A stretch of DNA of 64,000 bases from the NCBI GenBank assembly GCA_965204405.1, contig CBDBEN010000005.1, forward strand, positions 1,612,001-1,676,000, in the 5' to 3' direction. The DNA is from JANQPX01 sp965204405 (GTDB lineage: Bacteria > Pseudomonadota > Alphaproteobacteria > Geminicoccales > Geminicoccaceae). Below are positions 1 to 9,175 of this stretch, piece after piece. The notes under the pieces are model-generated. The model saw only the letters and a program-made list of their open reading frames with translations, ran no database searches and was not told the origin of the DNA. A program made the position numbers and the translations under genes. How positions within the stretch are numbered: the stretch's first letter is position 1; the number at the start of each line of letters is the position of its first letter.

Positions 1-1
1 C

Positions 2-634
2 CTGGAGGCGGCCTATTTCGGTGCTGCCGATGCCGCGACCGGCATCATTGCACCAGGTTTGATCGGCCATCGCGAGCAAGGGCTGGTGCCGGCGGCCGCG
101 GATTTCGACAAGGCGGCAGCCCTTCTTGCTGAATCCGGGGAAAGCGGTGTCTCTTTAACCCTCGACGTGATCAACAAGACCGATTTTACCACTGCGGCCC
201 AGGTCATCCAGGCGACCCTTTCGACCATCGGCATCGCTGTCGAGATCAACGTTCATGAAGCAGCGACTTTCTGGACGCTCGGCGACGAGAGCGCCGGTGA
301 ACGCTGGAAAGATGTGCAGCTGATCATGAACCGCTTCTCGATGACCCCGGACCCCTATTACGCGACTTCCTGGTTTACCACCGAGCAGGTAGGTACCTGG
401 AATTGGGAACGGTTCCGTTCGGAGGAGTTCGACAAGATCCACGCCGCTGCTGCCAAGGAGACCGACAACGCCAAGCGCGGTGAAATGTATGCGCGCGCGC
501 AGGATCTGATGGAACAATCCGGTGCCTATCGGTTCATCACCCATGAGGCGACGCCGGTGGTGCATGCCGCCTCGGTAGCGCCGGCGCTTCGTCCTGACGG
601 CCTGCCGCTGCTGCGCTATTTCAAGAAAGCCTAG
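2..634 (+). CDS. ABC transporter substrate-binding protein, family 5 (C-terminal part)
   Basis: The gene enters from the left edge, so only its last 210 residues are visible. They look like the C-terminal lobe of a dipeptide/oligopeptide-type periplasmic binding protein: leucine-rich helices, a section on inactive conformers of the ligand region (DPYYATSWF near residue 120) and the usual end of the family in which short helices carry conserved Tyr/Arg. It would capture a ligand in the periplasm for the permeases and ATPases encoded just downstream. The family binds peptides but also sugars, opines and other solutes, and the downstream sugar-type enzymes favour a non-peptide ligand (inference). 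The stop codon is TAG, and the repeat at 634 starts in it. Confidence 0.85.
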   Translation: MEAAYFGAADAATGIIAPGLIGHREQGLVPAAADFDKAAALLAESGESGVSLTLDVINKTDFTTAAQVIQATLSTIGIAVEINVHEAATFWTLGDESAGERWKDVQLIMNRFSMTPDPYYATSWFTTEQVGTWNWERFRSEEFDKIHAAAAKETDNAKRGEMYARAQDLMEQSGAYRFITHEATPVVHAASVAPALRPDGLPLLRYFKKA

Positions 635-660
635 TGGTATGACCACGTCATTTGGTTGCC
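634..660 (+). repeat. GTGGTATGACCAC-type repeat end, copy 1
   Basis: The sequence GTGGTATGACCACGTCATTT follows directly on a TA (632-633) that lies within the TAG stop codon of the binding-protein gene. Similar sequence recurs at 31117-31136 (minus strand), 33163-33185 (minus strand), 40232-40255 and 43792-43815. It looks like one end of a TA-targeting element; the matching second end was not found here. Confidence 0.45.
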
Positions 661-860
661 GCCAGCGTCGTTAGGATGGCGGTATGCGGCCAAGTTTGGC
701 GGGGACGTGGTTGAGACTCATCTGGTGAAGACGTACCGCTAGCGGTGTGTCGCAGACAGAACGATTAGATCAGTTTGACCTGATCAAGATCCAACAAGCT
801 GGTGCGGCGGCGCGTGAACGATGGGAAGGCGCGCCGCCGCATCAGAGGGGAGGCGCTGTG

Positions 861-1805
861 ATGCTGCTCTATGCGCTCAAACGACTAGGCCTCGCGGCGC
901 TGATTTTGCTGGTCGCGGTGACCCTGATGTTCCTGATGATCCGGGCGGTGCCCGGTGATCCAGTCAGCGTCATGCTCGGCCCGAGAGCGACACCGGAACT
1001 GAAGGCATCGCTCATCGAGCGGATGGGGCTGGACCAGCCCCTGCCGATGCAGATCGCCATCTTTTTCGGTGACCTTTTCCAGGGCGATCTGGGCTTCGAT
1101 GTGTTCTCCAACCGGCCTGTCAGCCAGATTGTCTTCGAGCAGCTTCCCTATACCCTGGAGCTGATCTTCGCGGCGATTGCCTGGTCGGCGGTGCTGGGGG
1201 TGCTGCTGGGCGCTTATGCGGCCGCCCATCCCAACACCCTGGCCGATCGGATCGCAGCGGCTGTCTCGGTCGGTTTCGTTGCCGCCCCGGCCTTTGTCGT
1301 GGCGCTGCTGGTGCTGCTGATTTTTGCCGTCAGCCTCCAATGGTTTCCGGCGATCGGCGCCGGCAAGAGCGGAGACCTTTCCGATCGGCTGGCGCATCTG
1401 GTGCTGCCAAGCTTCGCTATCGGCCTTTCCTGGGTCGGCTATATCGCCCGGCTGGTGCGCGCCTCGATGCTGGAGGTAATGGGCGAGCCCCATATCCGCA
1501 CAGCCCGCGCCTTCGGCCTGTCCGAGCGCCGTATCGTTCTGGTCTATGCGCTCCGCATCGCCATCCTGCCCGTCGTCACCGTGATCGGCGTCGGTATGGG
1601 ATTCCTGCTGTCGGCGGCGGTGTTCACCGAGATCGTGTTCGCCCGTCCGGGCCTGGGCAAGCTGGTGATCGATTCCATCACAACCCGCAACTATCCGATC
1701 GTGATGGGCGCGGTGCTGGCCTCGACCGCGCTGTTCGTGCTGTCGACCGCCATCGCCGACCTTGTGAACGCAGCGCTCGACCCGCGGGCACGGGCAAATC
1801 TGTGA
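861..1805 (+). CDS. ABC transporter permease, DppB-type
   Basis: An inner-membrane permease of 314 residues, the usual size for DppB/OppB. The N-terminus has the family's opening helix and the RAVPGDPV motif of this subfamily. The cytoplasmic coupling loop (EAA-type, around IRTARAFGLSERRIVL) that docks on the ATPase is clear. I chose the ATG at 861 because GAGGGGAGG lies just upstream; a longer reading from 747 would add 38 residues unlike the family. It ends 10 bp before the second permease and belongs to one operon with the genes up to 6759. Confidence 0.93.
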   Translation: MLLYALKRLGLAALILLVAVTLMFLMIRAVPGDPVSVMLGPRATPELKASLIERMGLDQPLPMQIAIFFGDLFQGDLGFDVFSNRPVSQIVFEQLPYTLELIFAAIAWSAVLGVLLGAYAAAHPNTLADRIAAAVSVGFVAAPAFVVALLVLLIFAVSLQWFPAIGAGKSGDLSDRLAHLVLPSFAIGLSWVGYIARLVRASMLEVMGEPHIRTARAFGLSERRIVLVYALRIAILPVVTVIGVGMGFLLSAAVFTEIVFARPGLGKLVIDSITTRNYPIVMGAVLASTALFVLSTAIADLVNAALDPRARANL

Positions 1806-1815
1806 GGAGGGGCGG

Positions 1816-2697
1816 ATGACAACGGTCGTTCTTGAGAGCCAGCCGAAGAGCGGCTCCGAACTCGCCACCATCATTCGCGGCGTTGCCCGTGATCCGATGG
1901 GTCTTGCCGGGCTGGTCATCGTCGGCATTATCGTCGTCAGCGCTATTCTCGCTCACTGGATTGTGCCGTTCGAGCCCAATGCGCTCAACGTCAAGGATCG
2001 GTTGCAGGGACCGTCGCTCACCCACCTGCTCGGCACCGATCAACTCGGCCGTGACACCTTTTCGCGCATGGTGATGGGCGGCCGCGTGGCACTTCAGGTC
2101 GCGCTGCCGGCGGTTGCCGGCGCGATGGTGATCGGCCTGAGCCTCGGCATGATTGCCGGCTATGGGCCGCGCTGGCTCGACAACCTTCTATCGCTGTTCT
2201 TCGATACGATCCGCTCGTTCCCGACCGTCATGTTTGCGCTCGCGGTCGTGGCGCTGGTCGGGCCAAGCCTCCAGACCGTGGTATTCGTGGTCATGGCGAC
2301 GTCGATCCCGACCTATGGCCGGGTGGCGAGAACCCAGACGCTCAGCCTGCGCAACAGTGAGTTCATCATGGCCGAGCGTTCGATGGGGGCTTCCATGTCC
2401 CGCATTCTCGGCATTCATATGCTGCCCAATATCGTCGGCGTGCTCGCCGTGCTGGCCGCCATGGACATCCCGACGGTCATCGCGCTCGAAGCCGGTCTCT
2501 CCTTCCTCGGCATGGGGGTCAAGCCGCCGACGCCGTCCTGGGGCTCGCTCCTGAAGGACGGCTATGCGCTGATCCGCCAGACTCCCTGGCTGGTGGTGGC
2601 AGGCGGCCTGCCGATCATCCTTGCGACACTCGGTTTCACCTTTCTCGGCGAGAGCCTGCGCGATGTGGTCGACCCAAAACTTAGGAAACAGCGATGA
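1816..2697 (+). CDS. ABC transporter permease, DppC-type
   Basis: The second transmembrane subunit of the importer, 293 residues. It carries the DppC features: a short cytoplasmic N-terminus before the first helix, the motif LGTDQLGRDTFSR near residue 75, and an EAA coupling loop (MAERSMGASMSRILGIHMLP). It pairs with the preceding DppB-type protein to form the channel. A good ribosome binding site (GAGGAGGGG) lies upstream, and its last codons overlap the next ATPase by 4 bp (ATGA), so the two are probably translationally coupled. Confidence 0.94.
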   Translation: MTTVVLESQPKSGSELATIIRGVARDPMGLAGLVIVGIIVVSAILAHWIVPFEPNALNVKDRLQGPSLTHLLGTDQLGRDTFSRMVMGGRVALQVALPAVAGAMVIGLSLGMIAGYGPRWLDNLLSLFFDTIRSFPTVMFALAVVALVGPSLQTVVFVVMATSIPTYGRVARTQTLSLRNSEFIMAERSMGASMSRILGIHMLPNIVGVLAVLAAMDIPTVIALEAGLSFLGMGVKPPTPSWGSLLKDGYALIRQTPWLVVAGGLPIILATLGFTFLGESLRDVVDPKLRKQR

Positions 2698-3674
2698 CCG
2701 AGACACTCCTCGACATCCGTGGCCTGTCGGTCGATTACGAGACGATCCGCGGCCCTCTCAAAGCCCTGCGCGGTATTTCCTTCACCGTGCCCAAGGGAGA
2801 GATCGTCGGCATCGTCGGTGAGAGCGGCTGCGGAAAATCCACCCTGATCTCTTCGGTCTTGAGGCTGATGGCACCGAATGCCCGTTTCCGCGAAGGCGAG
2901 ATCCGCTTCAAGGGCCGAGACCTCCTGAAAGCGTCGGCAGGCGAAATGCAAGCGCTCCGAGGTGCTGACATTTCGATCGTCTTTCAAGACCCGATGCAGA
3001 CCCACAATCCGGTGTTGCCGATCGGCACGCAGATGGTCGACATCCAGCACAGGGAGACGATCTCCAAGGCGGAGAAACGTAAACGGGCCGCAGAGATGCT
3101 GGCCGCGGTCGGCATTCCCGATGCCGAAAGCCGCCTCGTGCAATATCCACATGAATTTTCCGGCGGCATGCGCCAGCGGATTGCCATCGCCATGGCACTG
3201 ATGTCGCGCCCGGACCTCTTGATCGCCGACGAGCCGACCACGGCACTCGATGCTACCCTCGAAGTGCAGATCATCGAAAAGCTGCAGGCGCTGCAAGCGG
3301 ATTATCACTGCTCGATCCTGTTCATCTCGCACCATCTGGGCGTGATCGCCGAGCTTTGCGATCGGGTGGTGGTGCTGTATGGCGGCGAGGTGGTTGAAAC
3401 CGGTCCCGTGCGTGACATCTTTCACAACCCGATGCACCCTTATACCCGCCGCCTGATCGAATGCGATCCCGGTCACATCAAAACCCGCGCCCGTACCTTG
3501 CCGACGATCCCGGGGGACGTTCCGGACCTTGCCGCTTTGCCCGAAGGCTGCATCTTTCGTGACCGCTGCACCGAAGCCCAGCCACGTTGTGCAGCCGAGC
3601 ACCCGCCTTTGGTGCCTGCCGGCACCGGGCGCACGGCGGCCTGCTGGTTGAACCCGGCGGAGGCGGTGGCATGA
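2694..3674 (+). CDS. ABC transporter ATP-binding protein, DppD-type
   Basis: A 326-residue ATPase of the oligopeptide class. Walker A (GESGCGKST) is at about residues 42-50, followed by the signature FSGGMRQR, Walker B with LLIADEPTTALD and the switch His in SHHLG. The C-terminal extension has the OppD/DppD cysteine-containing motif (CIFRDRCTEAQPRC). It would energise import together with the DppF-type partner. Its ends overlap both neighbours by 4 bp, a sign of a tightly coupled operon. Confidence 0.95.
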   Translation: MTETLLDIRGLSVDYETIRGPLKALRGISFTVPKGEIVGIVGESGCGKSTLISSVLRLMAPNARFREGEIRFKGRDLLKASAGEMQALRGADISIVFQDPMQTHNPVLPIGTQMVDIQHRETISKAEKRKRAAEMLAAVGIPDAESRLVQYPHEFSGGMRQRIAIAMALMSRPDLLIADEPTTALDATLEVQIIEKLQALQADYHCSILFISHHLGVIAELCDRVVVLYGGEVVETGPVRDIFHNPMHPYTRRLIECDPGHIKTRARTLPTIPGDVPDLAALPEGCIFRDRCTEAQPRCAAEHPPLVPAGTGRTAACWLNPAEAVA

Positions 3675-4621
3675 CGGCGCTCCTGGACGTGACGGATCTC
3701 CGTGTCGATTTCGGCAAGCTGACCGCGGTCGCCGGGGTCTCCTTTCGGATCGAGGCGGGCGAGACCTATGCGATCGTCGGCGAGAGCGGTTCGGGCAAGA
3801 CCACCGTGATTCGTGCCATCGCCGGACTGATCCCTTCCCAGGGCGGATCGGTCAAGTTCGAAGGCCGGGAGTTGCGCGGCCTCGCCGAGCGCGAGTTTCG
3901 TCCGCTCAGACGTGACATCGCGATGATGTTCCAGGACCCGTCCGGCAGCCTCAGCCCGCGCCAGACCGTACGCTCGATCATTACCGAGCCCTACCGCATC
4001 CAAGGCATGAAGGGCAGGGATCAGGACGCAGAGGCAAGACGCCTCCTGGAGATGGTCGGCCTAACCAAGGACTTCGCCGGGCGCTACCCCTACCAGCTGT
4101 CCGGCGGCCAGGCGCGCCGGGTCGGTGTTGCGCGTGCGCTGGCGCTCGAGCCGAAACTGATCCTCGCGGACGAACCGACGGCAGGGCTCGACGTCTCCGT
4201 GCAGGGCGAGCTTTTGAACCTCCTCAACGACCTCCGCGAGCGACTGGGCCTGGCGATGGCGATCATCACCCACAATCTGAGCGTGGTGCGCCATGTCGCC
4301 GACCGGATGGGAATCATGTATCTCGGGCGCTTTATCGAGGAGGGCACCACCGAGGCGATCTTCGCATCGCCGAGGCACCCCTACACGCTTTGCCTCCTCT
4401 CCGCGAACCCGGAGCCGGACCCGGATGCCCGCATCGAGCGGATAGCACTCAAGGGTGAGCCACCTAGCCTCCAGAACCGCCCGACGGGCTGCGAGTTCCG
4501 CGCACGCTGCCCGTTCGCCAAGGATATCTGCCAGCAGACCCCCGCCTGGGAGACCGTCGATCAGCACGGCATACGATGCCTCTTGCCGCTCGAGGCCGAG
4601 GGCAATGTCGCGAAGTGCTGA
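3671..4621 (+). CDS. ABC transporter ATP-binding protein, DppF-type
   Basis: The second ATPase of the importer, 316 residues. Walker A GESGSGKTT is at 37-45, the signature is LSGGQARR, Walker B is LILADEPTAGLD, and the C-terminal cysteine motif CEFRARCPFAKDIC is present. The ATG at 3671 overlaps the preceding stop (ATGA); a longer frame from 3587 would read through the end of the DppD gene and is rejected. A 228-bp gap follows before the epimerase gene; I see no gene or clear hairpin in it. Confidence 0.94.
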   Translation: MTALLDVTDLRVDFGKLTAVAGVSFRIEAGETYAIVGESGSGKTTVIRAIAGLIPSQGGSVKFEGRELRGLAEREFRPLRRDIAMMFQDPSGSLSPRQTVRSIITEPYRIQGMKGRDQDAEARRLLEMVGLTKDFAGRYPYQLSGGQARRVGVARALALEPKLILADEPTAGLDVSVQGELLNLLNDLRERLGLAMAIITHNLSVVRHVADRMGIMYLGRFIEEGTTEAIFASPRHPYTLCLLSANPEPDPDARIERIALKGEPPSLQNRPTGCEFRARCPFAKDICQQTPAWETVDQHGIRCLLPLEAEGNVAKC

Positions 4622-4849
4622 TGGCGAATGCCCAGTTCGTCCTACGGTTTCTCCGGCATCATGCGGAGCTTGCATTTGATGAAGGCATGCGATCTCTAGA
4701 CCCCGTGAGCTGCCGGATACCACCGAAACAGCCGCTGGCGATCGAGGAGGGGGCGCTATCGAAATCAGGGCCTGTACCTATCCATCGGATGCCTTCCCGC
4801 CTAACTTCCTCCCGTAGCAGTCAATGCCCAAATCGAACGAGGCAGTACC

Positions 4850-5737
4850 GTGAGACATCCGATCGGCATCATCTCGATGCAATTCGTCCGCCCCTTCACG
4901 GCGGGCGATCTCGGCCTGTTTGCAACGATTAAGGCGCTCGGCTTCGACTTCATCGAACTCCTGATGCCCGAGCCGGAGGATGATCTGAAACTGGACGAGG
5001 TGCGAAGGGCGCTTTCGGACAATGATCTCGGTGTCGTCCTCGCCGCGCGGGTCAGCACGGAACGGTCGATCGTGAGCGCCGATCCGACAGCGCGGCAGGG
5101 CGGCATCGACTATTTGAAGACATGCATCGAAGCCGCCGCATTGATCGGTGCCAACATCGTCGGCGGCCCTCTCTATGGCGGTCCGCTGGTGTTCGCCGGC
5201 GTCCGTCCTACCGCAATCGACGAGGGTGAGCGCAAGGCGCGTTTCGAGCGTTCCGTCGATGGACTCCACAAGGTTTCAGCCGTTGCGGAAGCCGCCGCCG
5301 TGCAGCTCGCGCTTGAACCGCTCAACCGCTTCGAGACCGATATCGTCTCGACCGTTTCTCAAGCCATCGATGTGGTTGATCAGGTCGACAGTCCGGCCCT
5401 CGGTCTGCTGCTCGACAGCTTTCACATGAACATCGAGGAACGTTCGATCGGTAATGCGATCCGCCAGGCGGGCGCCCGGATCGCGCATTTTCAAGCCAAT
5501 GAAAACCATCGAGGCTTTCCCGGCACCGGTCATTTGCCTTGGGCCGAGATCGCCCGCGCTCTACACGATGTCGGCTATGAAGGACCGGTGTCACTCGAGC
5601 CCTTTCGCCGGAATGACGACCGATTTGGCGTGCCGATCGCCCAATGGCGGCCGCCAACGGAGGACGAGAGCGATCAACTTAGACACAGTCTCGCCTTCAT
5701 GCGCGCAGCGCTTACCATGGCGGGCCAGCGGCGATGA
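4850..5737 (+). CDS. Sugar phosphate isomerase/epimerase (D-tagatose/D-psicose 3-epimerase-like TIM barrel)
   Basis: A 295-residue TIM-barrel protein of the AP-endonuclease-2 superfamily. The metal-binding and catalytic quartet typical of D-tagatose/D-psicose 3-epimerases can be placed: Glu156 (EPLNRFETD), Asp189 with His192 (LLLDSFHMN), His213 (HFQANENHRG) and Glu250 (VSLEPF). The family epimerises ketoses at C3, but many members act on inositols or other sugars, so the substrate is open. It starts with GTG and overlaps the next dehydrogenase by 4 bp. Together with the importer this suggests uptake and epimerisation/oxidation of a sugar-like compound. Confidence 0.88.
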   Translation: MRHPIGIISMQFVRPFTAGDLGLFATIKALGFDFIELLMPEPEDDLKLDEVRRALSDNDLGVVLAARVSTERSIVSADPTARQGGIDYLKTCIEAAALIGANIVGGPLYGGPLVFAGVRPTAIDEGERKARFERSVDGLHKVSAVAEAAAVQLALEPLNRFETDIVSTVSQAIDVVDQVDSPALGLLLDSFHMNIEERSIGNAIRQAGARIAHFQANENHRGFPGTGHLPWAEIARALHDVGYEGPVSLEPFRRNDDRFGVPIAQWRPPTEDESDQLRHSLAFMRAALTMAGQRR

Positions 5738-6759
5738 CGTTTCGGATCGGTTGGATCGGCTGCGGGCGCCAGGCCACCGACATGCTATTGCCCGAGTTGG
5801 TGAGGATCGACGGCGTGAGGCTGGCTGCCCTAGCCGATATCGATGATGCGGCGCTTGCCAAGAACGCCAGGCGCTTTGGTGTCGAGGCAACCTTTCGCGA
5901 TTATCACGATCTGCTGGCAATCCCCGGCCTTGACGGCATCGGCATGGCGGTCGGCCCGTCGATGCACCATGAGATCGGGCTCGCGGCTCTGGCACGCGGC
6001 CTGCCGGTTTTTATGGAGAAGCCGCCGGCTATCGATCTTAAAGGAACCGAACAGCTCGCAGCCGCGGCGGCGCGGTCGAAAAAACCGATGCTGGTGGGTC
6101 TCATGAAGCGCTTTTCCAGCGGCAACAAAATGGCGAGGAATATCCTCGAGCAGGATGATTTTGGTCCAGCACTCGGGTTTTTCGGCAGCTACATGACGGC
6201 GCCCACCTATTTCGAGGGCGAGGCGGATTATCGCGGGTTCTTTCTCCATCATTGTATCCACTATCTCGACTTGGCCCCCTGGCTCATGGGCTCGCCGATC
6301 GCGGCGCTCGACATACGTCAGATCGAGCCTGGTCCGGGGAAGCTCCTGATGCATCTCGCCCTCGGCTTCGAAAACGGTGCGCTCGGCACGCTGGTCATGG
6401 GCACGATGCAGTCGCGCGGGGCACCGGTCGAGTTTATCCAGATCATGGGCGATCATCGGAAAATCGAGATCGAGAACGTCACCGAGATCCGCTATACGCG
6501 CGATCCCGCATTCAAGGCTGACGATCCGGACGCCGGGCTCGACGACGGTGCGGACACGCTTCGCTGGACGCCCAACATGACCGTCGCGGCGAGCGAGGAT
6601 CACAAAGGCTATCGCGCGCTCCTGCAGACGAGCCTCGACGCCATGCGCGGACGGCCCTCAACGGCGCCGACCATCGACGATGCCGTCCTCGCCATGAGCG
6701 CGCTCGAACGCATGACCAAAGCGCATTGCCGCCTTGTTGAACGTCGGCCGCGGAGATAG
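5734..6759 (+). CDS. Gfo/Idh/MocA family oxidoreductase
   Basis: An NAD(P)-dependent dehydrogenase of 341 residues. The N-terminal Rossmann fold begins with IGWIGCGRQATDML, the conserved EKPPAID (the EKP lysine) lies near residue 95, and the second domain has the active-site stretch HHCIHYLDLAPWL. The family oxidises or reduces hydroxyls of sugars and inositols. The 4-bp overlap with the epimerase suggests sequential steps on the compound brought in by the upstream importer (inference). It is followed within 15 bp by an insertion-sequence relic. Confidence 0.9.
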   Translation: MTFRIGWIGCGRQATDMLLPELVRIDGVRLAALADIDDAALAKNARRFGVEATFRDYHDLLAIPGLDGIGMAVGPSMHHEIGLAALARGLPVFMEKPPAIDLKGTEQLAAAAARSKKPMLVGLMKRFSSGNKMARNILEQDDFGPALGFFGSYMTAPTYFEGEADYRGFFLHHCIHYLDLAPWLMGSPIAALDIRQIEPGPGKLLMHLALGFENGALGTLVMGTMQSRGAPVEFIQIMGDHRKIEIENVTEIRYTRDPAFKADDPDAGLDDGADTLRWTPNMTVAASEDHKGYRALLQTSLDAMRGRPSTAPTIDDAVLAMSALERMTKAHCRLVERRPRR

Positions 6760-6773
6760 CGGCTTTCCGTTTA

Positions 6774-7476
6774 TCAGGCCGTCTTCAATTCCTCGGAGAA
6801 GGTCTCCCAAAGATCGAAAGCATCATGTCTTGCATGGCGATAACTTGCTTTGGAAAGGCGGTGTCGATGGGGACGAAACAAGGTGTTGATCTGATCGTGA
6901 GCTGCGCAAAATCGCAGAGCATGATGCGGAGATTTGAACCGCTGCATCACCCGTTCTCGTCTTCTTATGGCTTTGTGTGACGCCTCGGCGCGGTTGTTCA
7001 GACCTTTGTGCTGCCGGTGATCGACACCAGGCATGATGTCTTTGGCGGCGGCCCCATAGCTTCGAAGCTTGTCGGTAATCATCACTCTCGGATCACAGCC
7101 ATACGCCTTGACCAGCTTTTCAAGGAAGCGCTTGGCCGCCCGCTTGTTGCGCCGCTTTTGCACCAGGATATCGAGCACGTCGCCATGCTGATCCACGGCA
7201 CGCCAGAGATAAAAAATCTCACCGTTGATCTTGATCACAACTTCATCAAGATACCACTTGTCGCCCGGCCTTGGCCGGTTTCGCCGAATGACATCGGCGA
7301 ACAACGGACCAAACCGCTGCTCCCATTCATGGATGGTCTGGTGACTGACGTCGATACCGCGGTAAGCAAGGATGCCCTAGGCTGAGCGAGAACCTGTAAT
7401 ACAGCCAAACGGCATGGCTGATGATCTCGCGCGGAAAACGGTAGCCTTTGAAGGCGTCAAGGGACGGCGTTTGCAT
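6774..7476 (-). pseudogene. IS6-family transposase, broken by a small deletion
   Basis: Read on the minus strand, the product matches IS6/IS240-type transposases: it starts MQTPSLDAFKGYRFPREI, continues with HAVWLYYRFSLSL, and after the break has AYRGIDVSHQTIHEWEQ, WYLDEVVIKINGE, DKLRSYGAA and HKGLNNRAEASHK. At about 7368-7385 a short deletion (roughly 10 bp against the expected RDIEALLAYRG) shifts the frame, so an intact protein cannot be made; only the last 176 residues are open. The DDE core lies in that open part. I could not define the terminal repeats. Confidence 0.85.
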
Positions 7477-7742
7477 CCACTCCATCTACAATGCAGTTCC
7501 GATGGAGCCAAGGCGACAATGCCACCGCACCTGTTGGGCGAAGCTGACCTGCCCGAGCGACCATGGCGAGGCGGAGCATGACCCGGAGCTAATTTCAGGA
7601 GACGGATGATACACTCAAATATCGTAACAAATACCTATGCCAGAATCCGAGTAAAGTCTTGATGTGTTGGATTGTGCGCAGCCTTTGTCAAAGTGATTGA
7701 ATAACGATGATCGATAGATCAGTTTGACGGGAGACTGATCTT

Positions 7743-8435
7743 CTACTTTTCAATCGGCCAGGCATATCCGCCATGTTTCGACGTCTTCAGATCCAGCCGG
7801 ACCATGCTTTCGCACAGGCTTACTGCGCAAGCGACGCCGTCAAGCACCGGCAGTCCATGCTCCGTTGTCAACGAGCTCGTCAGATCCGCCATACCGGCGC
7901 AGCCGAGCACGATCGCCTCGGCCCGATCGTTCTCGATGGCGTGCTTGATCTCGGCGTTGATGCGTACCAGCGCATCGCTCGACCTATGCTCAAGATCGAG
8001 GACTGGCACGTCCGACGCCCTGACCTTGCTGCAGCGCGCGGCTAATCCATAGCGAACGAGGTTATGCTCGATCGCAGGAACCGAGCGTGACAGCGTCGTG
8101 ACCACGGAGAATTTGTTCGCAAGCATGCTGGCTATGTGAAAGGCGGCTTCGCCGATGCCGAGAACCGGCACCTCGGTCATGCATCTGACCGCATCGAGAC
8201 CGGTATCGTCGAAGCAGGCGAGAACGATACCATCGACTTCTGAATGATTCCGTATGGCGGCGATCATGCCTGCCAGGCTCATCGCCTCATCAAAATAGCC
8301 CTCGATGCTGACGGGGCCCTGATCGGGATTGACGGCGATGATGTCAGTGCCGGCAGAAGCGACTTGTTCCGCGGCCCTGCCGATCTTCGCGGTCATGGAG
8401 GCCGTGGTGTTCGGGTTGAGAACCAGAAGCTTCAT
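7743..8435 (-). CDS. Asp/Glu/hydantoin racemase family protein
   Basis: A 230-residue racemase of the HyuE/aspartate racemase superfamily. It opens with the family hallmark LLVLNPNTT and has both catalytic cysteines: Cys74 (VLACFDDTG) and Cys179 (IVLGCAGMADL). Such enzymes racemise hydantoins, amino acids or arylmalonates through two-base cysteine chemistry. It is the last gene of the Liv-type transporter operon. I prefer the ATG at 8435 (GGGG upstream); a GTG at 8453 overlapping the LivF-type stop is the alternative. The linkage suggests the importer brings in a 5-substituted hydantoin, ureide or amino-acid derivative (inference). Confidence 0.88.
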   Translation of the reverse strand: MKLLVLNPNTTASMTAKIGRAAEQVASAGTDIIAVNPDQGPVSIEGYFDEAMSLAGMIAAIRNHSEVDGIVLACFDDTGLDAVRCMTEVPVLGIGEAAFHIASMLANKFSVVTTLSRSVPAIEHNLVRYGLAARCSKVRASDVPVLDLEHRSSDALVRINAEIKHAIENDRAEAIVLGCAGMADLTSSLTTEHGLPVLDGVACAVSLCESMVRLDLKTSKHGGYAWPIEK

Positions 8436-8449
8436 GCCATGCCCCTGCG

Positions 8450-9172
8450 TCACGCTTCCATGCCGAGATAGGCGGCTTTGATCCTGTCGTCGTTCAGCAG
8501 CTCCTTGGACGGGCCGTTCAGCACCACCGAGCCTGTCGCCAGCGCATAGGTTCGGTGCGAGATGCTGAGCGCCATGCGGGAATTCTGCTCGACCAGGAGC
8601 ACGGTCACCTTTTCGTCCCGGTTGATCGCGACGATGGAGCGCGCGATGTCCTGCACCAGCTTGGGCGCGATGCCGAGAGAGGGCTCGTCGAGGAGGAGGA
8701 GGCGCGGCTTGGCCATGAGGGCGCGGCCGATCACCATCATCTGCTGCTCGCCGCCGCTCAAGGTTCCTGCTGTTTGGGTATAGCGCTCGCGCAGCCTTGG
8801 AAACCGCTCGAGCACGCTATCAAGCGTATACCGGATGCCGGCTTTGTCGGCGCGCGTGAAAGCCCCCATCAGGAGGTTGTCCTTCACCGTCATGAAAGGA
8901 AACACCCGGCGCCCTTCCGGTACCATGACAATGCCCTGCTTGACGATGTCGGCAGCCTTGGTGCCGTCGAGGCGTCGGCCCTCGAAATGGATTTCGCCCC
9001 GATGAATCTTCTGCAGCCCTGTGATCGCACGCAGGATCGATGACTTGCCGGCGCCATTCGCTCCGATCAGGGCAACCGTCTCGCCCTCATTCATCTGGAT
9101 CGACACGCCCTTCAGTGCGTAGACGTGCTGGTAGTAGAGCTCGACATTCTCGAATTTCAGCATCTCGGTCAT
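8450..9172 (-). CDS. ABC transporter ATP-binding protein, LivF-type
   Basis: A 240-residue ATPase of the branched-chain amino acid class. Walker A GANGAGKS is at 37-44, the signature is LSGGEQQM, and Walker B is LLLLDEPSLGIAP, whose SLGIAP ending is typical of LivF. It would pair with the LivG-type ATPase, encoded 3 bp upstream. Its stop overlaps a possible GTG start of the racemase gene, supporting coupling of transport and metabolism. Confidence 0.94.
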   Translation of the reverse strand: MTEMLKFENVELYYQHVYALKGVSIQMNEGETVALIGANGAGKSSILRAITGLQKIHRGEIHFEGRRLDGTKAADIVKQGIVMVPEGRRVFPFMTVKDNLLMGAFTRADKAGIRYTLDSVLERFPRLRERYTQTAGTLSGGEQQMMVIGRALMAKPRLLLLDEPSLGIAPKLVQDIARSIVAINRDEKVTVLLVEQNSRMALSISHRTYALATGSVVLNGPSKELLNDDRIKAAYLGMEA

Positions 9173-9175
9173 CGA

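Noticed and set aside
634..660. GTGGTATGACCAC as an operator of a FadR-type GntR regulator
   Set aside because: The core fits the TGGTNNNACCA pattern of that family, but similarity continues beyond the palindrome and copies sit after stop codons rather than in promoters.
885..1928. A 347-residue minus-strand frame opposite the permease gene
   Set aside because: It is the antisense shadow of a GC-rich gene with a clear permease on the other strand; the product is His/Arg/Gln-rich without a family.
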